A stretch of 64,000 bases of DNA from Lysobacter_C viscosus (GTDB lineage Bacteria > Pseudomonadota > Gammaproteobacteria > Xanthomonadales > Xanthomonadaceae). The notes under the pieces were generated by a model. It was not told the origin of the DNA, did not search any database, and worked only from the letters and a program-made list of their open reading frames with translations. Shown here one piece after another: positions 8,085 to 18,013 of this stretch. The DNA is taken from NCBI RefSeq assembly GCF_046600715.1, contig NZ_JBJMAV010000004.1, positions 186,001 to 250,000 of the forward strand, written 5' to 3'. How positions within the stretch are numbered: position 1 is the stretch's first letter; each line of letters starts with the position of its first letter. The translations under genes were made by a program, and so were the position numbers.

Positions 8085-8135
8085 GGGTCAGAGTGGCCTT
8101 TTTCACTCATGCACGGGAATGTGCACTCTGACCCC
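8085..8135. repeat. GGGTCAGAGT palindromic element copy
   Basis: GGGTCAGAGTGGCCTTTTTC / GAATGTGCACTCTGACCCC around ACTCATGCACGG. It lies inside duplication copy A, next to an attC right half-site. Confidence 0.85.
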
Positions 8136-8176
8136 TGTTTTGCCTGTTTCAGCAACGTAGTGCGTATGAGCGCCAC

Positions 8177-8202
8177 AAAAAGTCGACTCTGACCCCTGTT
8201 TT
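8177..8202. repeat. Half element, AAAAGTCGACTCTGACCCC type
   Basis: Only the right arm is present, in the variant AAAAGTCGACTCTGACCCC followed by TGTTTTGACTCCTGTTTTGG. The same variant appears at 9804 and a relative at 10112. Confidence 0.65.
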
Positions 8203-8229
8203 GACTCCTGTTTTGGGGTCGGTCCCTGG

Positions 8230-8544
8230 CTATCTACGGTGTCGGCAGGCGGGGGGCGAACTTGAACAAGGCCCACATTGAGGGCAGTCCGAGGGGCTAT
8301 CCACCATGCGGGTCAGGAAAACGCGGTTGGGGTCCGCCTCGTAGTCGCCGAAGGGCGGGCAGGTGACGAAGCCGTGTGACGCGTACAGCCGGTGCGCGGG
8401 CGCGAAGTACCGCCTGGATGCATCGGTGCACCGCGCCCCGAGAAGCGCGTGACCGCGAGACGTCCACATGTGCACGGTTGCAAACGTGTCGGCCCAGTCG
8501 TCGAGCGGCGGCAGTTCGGGCCACGGCGCGTTGGACTCGTTCAT
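8230..8544 (-). pseudogene. Chimeric remnant: DUF5996 N-terminus joined to GNAT acetyltransferase C-terminus
   Basis: The frame starts at an ATG with GGAG upstream and reads as 104 residues. Residues 5-27 (WPELPPLDDWADTFATVHMW) match the start of DUF5996-type proteins. From about residue 45 the text changes to PAHRLYASHGFVTCPPFGDY and EADPNRVFLTR, which is the classic end of a GNAT N-acetyltransferase (acceptor loop and last strands). The acetyl-CoA-binding Q/R-x-x-G-x-G/A segment and all core strands are missing. This looks like two broken genes fused by deletion, so I call it a remnant. A functioning minimal protein is very unlikely. Confidence 0.6.
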
Positions 8545-8851
8545 TCGCCTGCTCCTTCCGTCCACGATGTGCAGTCAGGGTGCTACAGAACCGGGGGCGC
8601 TACAAAACCGGGGCCAGCGTGGTCTTTCTCTCTCGTTGGCGGGAAAGGGCACTCTGACCCCTGTTTCACCATTTGCTTGTCGGAGCGCCACGACCTCGGT
8701 ATAAGGCTCTGCAACTGCTCGGGTCTACCTGGCAGCCAGTCCTGTAATCGCTTATCAGCGCCTGGACACGTACCGGTGAGATGCCTCTCGTCGGGTTCCG
8801 CTGCCTTCCATTTCGGAAGGCGATTGAGCCCTATCGATCGAGACCTCGCCG
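8545..8851. other. Intergenic stretch with one palindromic element
   Basis: No gene seen. It contains duplicated CAGAACCGGGGGCGCTAC / CAAAACCGGGGCC wording, the palindromic element at 8610-8661 and the upstream region of the HNH gene. Confidence 0.5.
8610..8661. repeat. GGGTCAGAGT palindromic element, diverged copy
   Basis: GGGGCCAGCGTGGTCTTTC / GAAAGGGCACTCTGACCCC with loop TCTCTCGTTGGCGG. The left arm carries several changes; the right arm is canonical. Confidence 0.75.
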
Positions 8852-9247
8852 ATGAGCAAATCCTTATCCAGACTCCGCGCCCGCGCATACAGTGCGCAAG
8901 GACATCGCTGCTTTTACTGCCGCTGCTTCATGTGGCTAGGCAGTGCCGACACGTTCTGTACTCAATTCCGCCTTAGGTCCGGGCAGGTGCTCGCGCTTCA
9001 ATGCACCGCGGAGCATCTCGTGGCACGTCAGGACGGGGGCACTGACTGCCGCGAGAACGTCGTTGCGGCCTGCCGGTGGTGCAACCGGAGGCGACATGCT
9101 CGACCGAAGGCAATGCCGGTGGACAAGTACAGAGACCATGTCGCGTGGCGAGTGAAGCAGGGGCGGTGGCATGGCTTCGACGCTGCGAGTAAGGGCCTGG
9201 TCGACTTGTCACTCCTTGAAGAAGCGCGTAACCGCAAGGACGCCTGA
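8852..9247 (+). CDS. HNH endonuclease
   Basis: Protein of 131 residues built around an HNH (beta-beta-alpha-metal) domain. It has CFYC at 20-23, TAEHLVARQDGG with His55 as the first H, Asn69 (ENV) and CRWCNRRRH with Cys74, Cys77 and His82. The two CxxC pairs can hold a structural zinc. It is therefore probably an active single-domain DNA nuclease, of the lone type often carried by mobile or accessory DNA. The C-terminal 50 residues are basic. It stands alone on the plus strand and converges on the lipoprotein gene at 9312-9767. It could be a homing-type or defence nuclease; nothing nearby decides. Confidence 0.85.
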   Translation: MSKSLSRLRARAYSAQGHRCFYCRCFMWLGSADTFCTQFRLRSGQVLALQCTAEHLVARQDGGTDCRENVVAACRWCNRRRHARPKAMPVDKYRDHVAWRVKQGRWHGFDAASKGLVDLSLLEEARNRKDA

Positions 9248-9254
9248 AGAAAAG

Positions 9255-9277
9255 AGGGCCGCCCAACAGGCGGCCCT
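9255..9277 (-). terminator. Rho-independent terminator between convergent genes
   Basis: Perfect 9-bp stem AGGGCCGCC / GGCGGCCCT with loop CAACA. On the minus strand it is followed by CTTTTCTTC, so it ends the lipoprotein transcript. On the plus strand there is no U-tract, but it lies eight bases after the HNH stop. Confidence 0.75.
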
Positions 9278-9311
9278 ACCTATCCAGTGCGGCACCAGAC
9301 CTTTATTGCCG

Positions 9312-9767
9312 TCAGGACGCCTTGAGGCGGGCGACCAGTTCCTCGGCGTGCTTCTGCATTAGCCCGTCGGTGGTGCCCCACGCGGTGGAGTTGAATGTCT
9401 CGACGTCGAAGTTGCCGACCTGCGCGCCGCCCGCGTCCGTAACGCGGACGCTGCTGACGATCTTGTCACGGCCGGCCATGATGCCGGCCCAGAACCGCGC
9501 GCCGTTGGAGCGCACGTAGTAGTGCTTCACCACCACCTCGATCTTCGGATTGGCGGTGCCGGCATCGATCAAGCCCGCCTGGCGCAGGTGCGACTGGATG
9601 ACCCCGTCCAGCCGTGCGATCCCCTCGTGGTCGTCCCCGCCCTGGTTGGAGAACGCATACGCATACACCTGGTCCGCCGGCGCGCGGTGCGCCTGGTGCA
9701 CGGTGCTGGTGGTGGAGCAGGCGGCGAGCAGCAGAATGCCGACCGTAATGGCCACAGATCGAAACAT
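9312..9767 (-). CDS. Putative lipoprotein, DUF4410-like
   Basis: Protein of 151 residues with signal MFRSVAITVGILLLAAC and lipobox Cys17. The mature domain has a strand-helix pattern: VYAYAFSNQG, LDGVIQSHLRQAGLID, KIEVVVKHYYVRSNGARFWAG, SVRVTDAGGAQVGNFDVETFN, then a C-terminal helix AEELVARLKAS. This fold resembles DUF4410-type envelope lipoproteins, which show the same order, but the assignment is tentative. Start at 9767 is preceded by AGGGGGA. The open frame continues upstream into the duplicated segment (MSST...), which is an artefact of the duplication and is not coding for this protein. Confidence 0.75.
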   Translation of the reverse strand: MFRSVAITVGILLLAACSTTSTVHQAHRAPADQVYAYAFSNQGGDDHEGIARLDGVIQSHLRQAGLIDAGTANPKIEVVVKHYYVRSNGARFWAGIMAGRDKIVSSVRVTDAGGAQVGNFDVETFNSTAWGTTDGLMQKHAEELVARLKAS

Positions 9768-9803
9768 GTGAATCCCCCTGTTGAAGTAACAACGACTACT
9801 GCG

Positions 9804-9830
9804 AAAAATCGACTCTGACCCCTGTTTTGG
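9804..9830. repeat. Half element, AAAAATCGACTCTGACCCC type
   Basis: Right arm only, AAAAATCGACTCTGACCCC followed by TGTTTTGG. It directly abuts the left edge of duplication copy B (9833). Confidence 0.65.
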
Positions 9831-9890
9831 ATTCGAAGGGGTAGAACTCATAGCGTTGCTCCTATCAGATTGTGCAGGCATGTCAGAGCG

Positions 9891-9927
9891 GCCTAACGCC
9901 TGAATTAAGCCGACCCGCAGCGCGAAG
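9891..9927 (-). other. attC right half-site, second copy
   Basis: On the minus strand CTTCGCGCTGCGGGTCGG is followed by CTTAATTCAGGCGTTAGGC. The core GTTAGGC fits GTTRRRY exactly and the arm is the usual GGCTTAATTCAGGCGTTAG of attC sites. This copy is closer to consensus than the one at 8029. Confidence 0.7.
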
Positions 9928-9946
9928 AAGAGCGGGGTAAAAGCTC

Positions 9947-9996
9947 GGGTCAGAGTGGCCTTTCTCACTCATGCACGGGAATGTGCACTCTGACCC
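9947..9996. repeat. GGGTCAGAGT palindromic element copy
   Basis: GGGTCAGAGTGGCCTTTC / GAATGTGCACTCTGACCCC around TCACTCATGCACGG. It is the copy inside duplication B. Confidence 0.85.
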
Positions 9997-10003
9997 CTGT
10001 TTT

Positions 10004-10187
10004 TGCTGTTTTGCTTTTACCCGGGCTTGGCCGGTCGTCGGCTCTGTACTCGCTACTCAACTCGCATCCTATTTTGTGGATGCGGCTATTAAAAATGCCA
10101 GTCTCGGTCACGTCAGAGAAAGTCTACTCTGACCCCTGTTTCCCCTGTTTCCAAACGCGGGCAGTCTAACCTGGCTCGTTGTTTTTT
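10004..10187. other. Intergenic boundary of the repeat region
   Basis: No gene. It holds a small hairpin (GCATCC...GGATGC near 10068-10083), the last half element with AAAGTCTACTCTGACCCC (about 10119-10136) and AGTCTAACC near 10160. Beyond this point the repeats stop and A+T content rises. Confidence 0.5.
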
Positions 10188-11006
10188 TTATCCTTTCGCG
10201 CGATCAGAAAGCTCGCCGAGGAGTACGCCGTAACGCGGAGCGTATGAGTCACAGAAAAGCTGGACGTCAGCAACCAGCTGTCCGCTATTTACGTCCGGCA
10301 AAAGAACTACTCGATGAAGCTGCCCATCATGCGCGTCTGGTGGATACGTAAGTGTGCCGACGTAGTCGCCAATATGAGTATTTGTGCCCAGTATTACATC
10401 TCGGATTGGCGAAGGCCCCTTTATCAAAGACAAGGCCCCCGTTGCGGCTGCCATTCCCAAGCCGATCTTGGCCACCATGCGTGCGAATTGCGCGGGATGA
10501 GTACTGACAGAAGGCTTGATGGCGGACGCGCTAAGTTCTCGTAGTACAGAAGCAGGATCCGCGCCGAAAGAAACGGTGGCGATTCCAACTACATCAATGC
10601 CTGGCTTGGATGGTTGTCCAGTCGCTAGCCTAGCGGGCGCGAAGTCGGGGAACGGTACAAGGATTGGATACCTATCTAACGGCAGCTCAACCGTTACTTC
10701 ACCGCCTCCCCGAACGATCACCAGTGGATAGGTCGCCGGCGCATCCTTGTGCTTGCGCCGGGACTGCAGTGCCCGGAAGACGCGCACTGGCCTTAGCTCG
10801 CCACGCAATATTGCTCGTTCAACGCGACTTGTTTCGGTAGCGCAACGAAGGCAGCTTGCGTCCGGTAGTTCTAGGGTGCCACCAAGTCCGAAAGGCACAA
10901 TGTGCTCAGTGGTGAGGCCCTCCAGTGAGTCGCAGTATATGCAACTGCCGTACGGAGGGTATCGTCTTCTTTCAAGCTTCTCGAGCGACGGGTAGGGATC
11001 TGCCAC
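10188..11006 (-). CDS. HNH endonuclease-domain protein, second gene of OLD-HNH pair
   Basis: Protein of 272 residues. The N-terminal 65 residues form an HNH-like zinc domain: CIYC (22-25), TTEHIVPFGLGG with His35, then CLRC (52-55) followed by a charged helix ETSRVERAILRGEL. The remaining 200 residues are unassigned; they include a small hydrophobic helix region (IGLGMAAATGAL) and end in beta-rich text. It is likely a DNA or RNA nuclease effector. It starts with GTG, preceded five bases away by a strong AAGGAGG, and lies 25 bases after the OLD-like gene on the same strand, so the two are probably co-translated. Base composition is visibly more A+T-rich than the core genome, a sign of transfer. 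Confidence 0.75.
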   Translation of the reverse strand: MADPYPSLEKLERRRYPPYGSCIYCDSLEGLTTEHIVPFGLGGTLELPDASCLRCATETSRVERAILRGELRPVRVFRALQSRRKHKDAPATYPLVIVRGGGEVTVELPLDRYPILVPFPDFAPARLATGQPSKPGIDVVGIATVSFGADPASVLRELSASAIKPSVSTHPAQFARMVAKIGLGMAAATGALSLIKGPSPIRDVILGTNTHIGDYVGTLTYPPDAHDGQLHRVVLLPDVNSGQLVADVQLFCDSYAPRYGVLLGELSDRAKG

Positions 11007-11031
11007 AGCTACCTCCTTGCGCTACGAGCCC

Positions 11032-12828
11032 TCAACTGTCCGCGCTGAGCAAGCCATACAGTTCAAGAACTGTTTGTCGCAACGGAAGCAAGATGTCAGG
11101 TTGGTGCTCTGATTTTTCGATTAGCCAATCGGAGAATGAATCTTTTGCCTCCGGAGTGGGCGCGAATATGTATAGCCTCTGCGCCTCGTCGCCAGCCAGT
11201 CGCGATGAAAAGCGCGGATACAGCTCGGGTGTAAGCAAATCAGTAAAAGGGGATTCACCGAGTTCATATGCTCCCTCACTCAGCGCTTGAAGACGAGTCT
11301 CTCTAGAAAATATGTTCTCCATGGTTCCAGGCCAAGCGCTTTGAGGGATGCCTAGACTCGTCATCTCTTCTAAGAATTCGTCGGGAAGCCACAATCTGCA
11401 CCACCAAGTCTTGTTGGAGTTGTGGACAACCCACTTTCCACCCCGAGCAGTGAGCTTTCCGTCCTTGCGAAGACTCCTCCCCTCGCCATCGTTATCAACA
11501 AGTACATACAACCTTCGGGCGGGGGCTAGTGTTCGTAGCACAGTTCCATTGGCTTCCAGGCTTTGCATTTTTGTAGTGCCCGCGCACGGCACCAAGCGAA
11601 GGGGGTGCTCCTCACCCACAAAGACCTTCCAGGCCGCCAGCAAAAGCCTCGCGTCTGTTTCGCCCTCCACAAACAATATCGGAGTGCCAGATTCTTTTGC
11701 CTTTTCGACAAGGGCGGATGACTCGTTCTCCAAGTGTTGAATCTTTTGAGATGCTTCATCCAAGTAGGAGCTAATGACTGCGAGGTGAGGTGTTTCCCCC
11801 ATCAGGTCAGCTGGCAGAGAGGCGGCGTCTAGGCCGCTAATTTGCTTTAAGGTCGAAATAGGCTTGGTGTATCCTTCGGGCGACTTCTTACTGACGAAGT
11901 ACTTCTTAAGCCCGTCCTGATCAAGCCTGAAGAATGCAGGGCTGTGGCTTGTGAGGAAAATCTGCTTGTTTGAGGACTTGCTGAATTCAAGAAACCGGTT
12001 CGCCTCATGTATCGCGGCCGCAAGCTCTAATGAATTCTCGGGCTCCTCGAAACCCCAAATATGATAGTCCTCGCTGCCCCTGTCTGAGAGGAAGGCTAGG
12101 ATTTCTGGGATGTGCCTGACTTGTACGCCGTCACCGCGCTGCAGCGTCAATGAGTAGGAATCCCCCTGCTCACTTGTGGTCTCAAAATCCAATGAGCGAA
12201 AAAGCTCAGTGAGATCTGTTGGGGGTGCGATCGTACTTGCGATACCCAGCGTTCCCAGAATACCTTGGCTCAGCTGAGCAGTCTTGTCCTTGAGTTCGCC
12301 AGAGAAGGAGTCGAGAGAATCGTTGAATTCCTGCTGGCTTGAGAGAACCGAGTAAACCTTGCCCAAAAGTCTCTCGAAGATGGTTCTATCTTTGATGGCG
12401 GGAACGTAGTGAAACTTTACTTTATTAAAAAAGCGGGTTAAATAGTGCTGTTTAGTGGCGTCAACCGAATTTTCGAAACCGGGCTCGGATTGTTTGTGAA
12501 CACTCCATTGCTTCTTTACCCAAAAGGTGTCCCCCAGAGAGTTGCGCCAATTTGACGGCGAAATGAAATGAATTTTTATGTAGACGAATTTTCGAGCCCC
12601 TTGACTGCCAGCCGCTTCTTCCGCCCGGCAATGATTGAAGTCGCGATCAAAGTTAAAGGCAAGCTCTGGGTTAGTGTGCCCTTCAAAGAACAGATTCAGA
12701 GCACGAAGAAAGTTGCTCTTTCCACTATCATTTCGTCCAAAGAAGACAGTTAAGCCTTCGAGGTCTGAAATGCTCTCTTTATAGATAGAACGGAAATATG
12801 CAACTTCTACTCGTTCGATTAGTTTCAC
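11032..12828 (-). CDS. OLD-family ATP-dependent nuclease (AAA ATPase + TOPRIM)
   Basis: Protein of 598 residues with an ABC/SMC-type ATPase: Walker A GRNDSGKSN (31-39), Walker B HIWGFEEPENSLE (256-268) and switch His295 in LTSHSPAFF. A TOPRIM domain follows with Glu388 in ILFVEGETD and the D-x-D pair 445/447 in VLVDNDGEG. This is the OLD (overcoming lysogenization defect) architecture, known from phage P2 Old and from GajA of the Gabija system. It probably binds ATP as a dimer and nicks or degrades nucleic acid. It begins with GTG 20 bases after the dnaE stop and is followed by an HNH gene. There is no UvrD-like gajB, so it is not Gabija as described. Lower G+C suggests horizontal gain. Confidence 0.88.
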   Translation of the reverse strand: MKLIERVEVAYFRSIYKESISDLEGLTVFFGRNDSGKSNFLRALNLFFEGHTNPELAFNFDRDFNHCRAEEAAGSQGARKFVYIKIHFISPSNWRNSLGDTFWVKKQWSVHKQSEPGFENSVDATKQHYLTRFFNKVKFHYVPAIKDRTIFERLLGKVYSVLSSQQEFNDSLDSFSGELKDKTAQLSQGILGTLGIASTIAPPTDLTELFRSLDFETTSEQGDSYSLTLQRGDGVQVRHIPEILAFLSDRGSEDYHIWGFEEPENSLELAAAIHEANRFLEFSKSSNKQIFLTSHSPAFFRLDQDGLKKYFVSKKSPEGYTKPISTLKQISGLDAASLPADLMGETPHLAVISSYLDEASQKIQHLENESSALVEKAKESGTPILFVEGETDARLLLAAWKVFVGEEHPLRLVPCAGTTKMQSLEANGTVLRTLAPARRLYVLVDNDGEGRSLRKDGKLTARGGKWVVHNSNKTWWCRLWLPDEFLEEMTSLGIPQSAWPGTMENIFSRETRLQALSEGAYELGESPFTDLLTPELYPRFSSRLAGDEAQRLYIFAPTPEAKDSFSDWLIEKSEHQPDILLPLRQTVLELYGLLSADS

Positions 12829-12847
12829 TTGCCCCTTCCCCTTTTCC

Positions 12848-16384
<3,537 letters not shown>

Positions 16385-16600
16385 GCCTGCCTTGCGATGC
16401 GGCCGGCCGATGCCGGGCCCGGGACGGCGGCAGGCGGCGTGCGAGCGGGCAGGTTAGCAGCCCGGTCCGGGGGTACAAGGCTTGACAGCTGGGCGGGTTG
16501 GGCCACGCCCGCGGGGCCGGTGTTTCCCGAAGGTTGCCGGCGCTTGCAGGAGCGGCTTCAGCCGCGATGCCCCGCGTCGGGCGCGCCGGGTGGGTTGTCT

Positions 16601-16701
16601 GTAGGAGCGACGTAAGTCGCGACCGGATCCCGGTGTGCGGCGCACGTCGAGGGTGGCGCGGGTATCCGGGGTTGCGCGGTCGCGACTTACGTCGCTCCTA
16701 C
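16601..16701. repeat. Large REP hairpin, array copy 1
   Basis: Perfect 22-base inverted arms, starting GTAGGAGCGACGTAAGTCGC, close a 57-base middle that begins CCGGATCCCGGTGTGCGG. It is the first of three nearly identical copies. Confidence 0.95.
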
Positions 16702-16813
16702 AAGGGGGTGGTGGGTCGTCGGTAAGGCGGGCTCGAGGGTGGGGCGGCTTCGCGGTCCGCTCCCACAGCCGGCGTGCGGGGGGTGAGCCGCGATGCCCTT
16801 TCCCGAAGGTGTT

Positions 16814-16913
16814 GTAGGAGCGACGTAAGTCGCGACCGGATCCCGGTGTGCGGCGCACGTCGGGGGTGGCGCGGGTATCCGGGTTGCGCGGTGGCGACTT
16901 ACGTCGCTCCTAC
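16814..16913. repeat. Large REP hairpin, array copy 2
   Basis: Same as copy 1 but one arm has GGTGGCGAC in place of GGTCGCGAC, and the middle is one base shorter. It starts 213 bases after copy 1; the spacer is also repeated. Confidence 0.95.
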
Positions 16914-17035
16914 AAGGGGGTGGTGGGGGCGTCGGTAAGGCGGGCTCGAGGGGGGCGGTTTCGCGGTCGCGGCTGAAGCCGTTCCCACAGCCGGCGTGCG
17001 GGGGGTGAGCCGCGATGCCCTTTCCGGGAGGTGTT

Positions 17036-17136
17036 GTAGGAGCGACGTGAGTCGCGACCGGATCCCGGCGTGCGGCGCACGTCGGGGGTGGCGCGAGTAT
17101 CCGGGGTTGCGCGGTCGCGACTTACGTCGCTCCTAC
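17036..17136. repeat. Large REP hairpin, array copy 3
   Basis: Same plan; the left arm reads GTGAGTCG where the others have GTAAGTCG. It starts 222 bases after copy 2. Confidence 0.95.
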
Positions 17137-17220
17137 AGAGGGGCGGGGGCGCGGGTTGACGCGGAAAGCCGCTCCTACAGGGGCGTCTGCAGGAGATGCT
17201 TGAGCCGTGATGCGCCGGCC

Positions 17221-17874
17221 TCAGTGCACGCGGAACAACGGTGCCGAGGACCTCACGTAGCAGCCGTCGCGCACCGCGCGGCAATGGGCGGCCAGGGCGG
17301 CTTCGGCGCGGGCGGCATCCTGCCAGTCGCCGCGGTCGAAGTGGAACCCGCCCGTGGCCGCGCCGCGCAGGGCTGCCTCGACCCGGCGCAGGCGGCAGTA
17401 GTCCAGGTACTCGGCCACTTCGTCGGACAGCCGCGGCCAGGCGGCGTCGACGACGATGGCATCGTCCAGCCGGCCGACCTGTCGCAGCGCGTCGGGAATC
17501 AGGTCGTGGTCGCCGCGCACGTAGTCGACCACTTCAATGGCGATGTCGTACGCGTCGTTGGCCGGGGTCCAACCGGCGTCGGCCAGCAGCCGGGTCAGTA
17601 CGACCGCGCGGCGCAGGCGCTGATGGATGGCGCGGAGCGCCGCAGCGCCGGCCTCGCTCGGTTCACACACGCGCCGGGCGGCGGTGGCCAGGGCGTCGTA
17701 TTCCAGCGCAGAGGTGGCGGGGTCGAGTCGGGTGATCAGCCCGTTGAAACGGTCCAGCGCGGTGTCCGAGGGCTGGTAGCAGTGGACGCGGCGGCGGCGG
17801 TGTGGACGGTCGGCGGGGGCGGCGGCCACCAGCGGCGAGAGGCGGGCCGTCAGGGTCTGGGCAATGGCGTTCAT
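17221..17874 (-). CDS. DUF1232-like (YkvA-type) protein
   Basis: Protein of 217 residues. The recognisable part is IEVVDYVRGDHDLIPDALRQVGRLDDAIVVDAAW, which carries the DLIPDxxPxxGxLDDxxVV signature of the DUF1232/YkvA family. A helical N-terminal domain precedes it. These proteins are of unknown function and often membrane-associated; here no clear transmembrane segment is seen. I use the ATG at 17874 because GGAG stands just upstream and the conserved region follows; the frame stays open to 17982. It is divergent from the large regulator gene at 18014 with only 139 bases between, so the two may share control. Confidence 0.75.
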   Translation of the reverse strand: MNAIAQTLTARLSPLVAAAPADRPHRRRRVHCYQPSDTALDRFNGLITRLDPATSALEYDALATAARRVCEPSEAGAAALRAIHQRLRRAVVLTRLLADAGWTPANDAYDIAIEVVDYVRGDHDLIPDALRQVGRLDDAIVVDAAWPRLSDEVAEYLDYCRLRRVEAALRGAATGGFHFDRGDWQDAARAEAALAAHCRAVRDGCYVRSSAPLFRVH

Positions 17875-18013
17875 CGCGGTTCTCCGGTTGTGGGACGCCG
17901 GCGGTTCCGGCGTGGCCACAGCGTCCTCCTCGCCGGGTGCGGGGTCATGATGGCCGCAGGTGTTTTCCGTCCGCGTTGTCATAGGTTCTTAAGGCGGTCA
18001 TGAGGTTTTTGCG

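Larger units (their letters stand above)
7971..8141. repeat. 171-base direct duplication, copy A
   Basis: This block matches 9833-10003 at a constant offset of 1862 with five differences (for example 7977, 8030 and 8037). It holds the 5' end of the small membrane gene, its ribosome site, an attC right half-site and one palindromic element. Confidence 0.9.
9833..10003. repeat. 171-base direct duplication, copy B
   Basis: Second copy of 7971-8141 with five differences and no insertion or deletion. It contains the start and first codons of the small membrane gene, but that frame is cut off at the left edge where the half element 9804-9830 begins. Confidence 0.9.
16385..17220. other. Gene-free stretch filled by REP-type hairpin array
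   Basis: No gene is supported. Most of the interval is a tandem array of large palindromes (16601, 16814, 17036) with half units of the GCAGGAGCGGCTTCAGCCGCG type near 16545 and around 16970. The dnaE promoter is presumably within 16385-16600. Confidence 0.75.

Noticed and set aside
9768..9968. N-terminal extension of the lipoprotein gene through MSST...
   Set aside because: This stretch is the duplicated segment and a half repeat; the lipoprotein signal and ribosome site are at 9767.
10188..12828. Gabija system
   Set aside because: The OLD-like protein resembles GajA, but the partner is an HNH protein and there is no UvrD-like helicase next to it.
16601..17136. CRISPR-like regular repeats
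   Set aside because: The repeated units are about 100-base palindromes with repeated spacers; the spacers are not unique and no cas genes are present.
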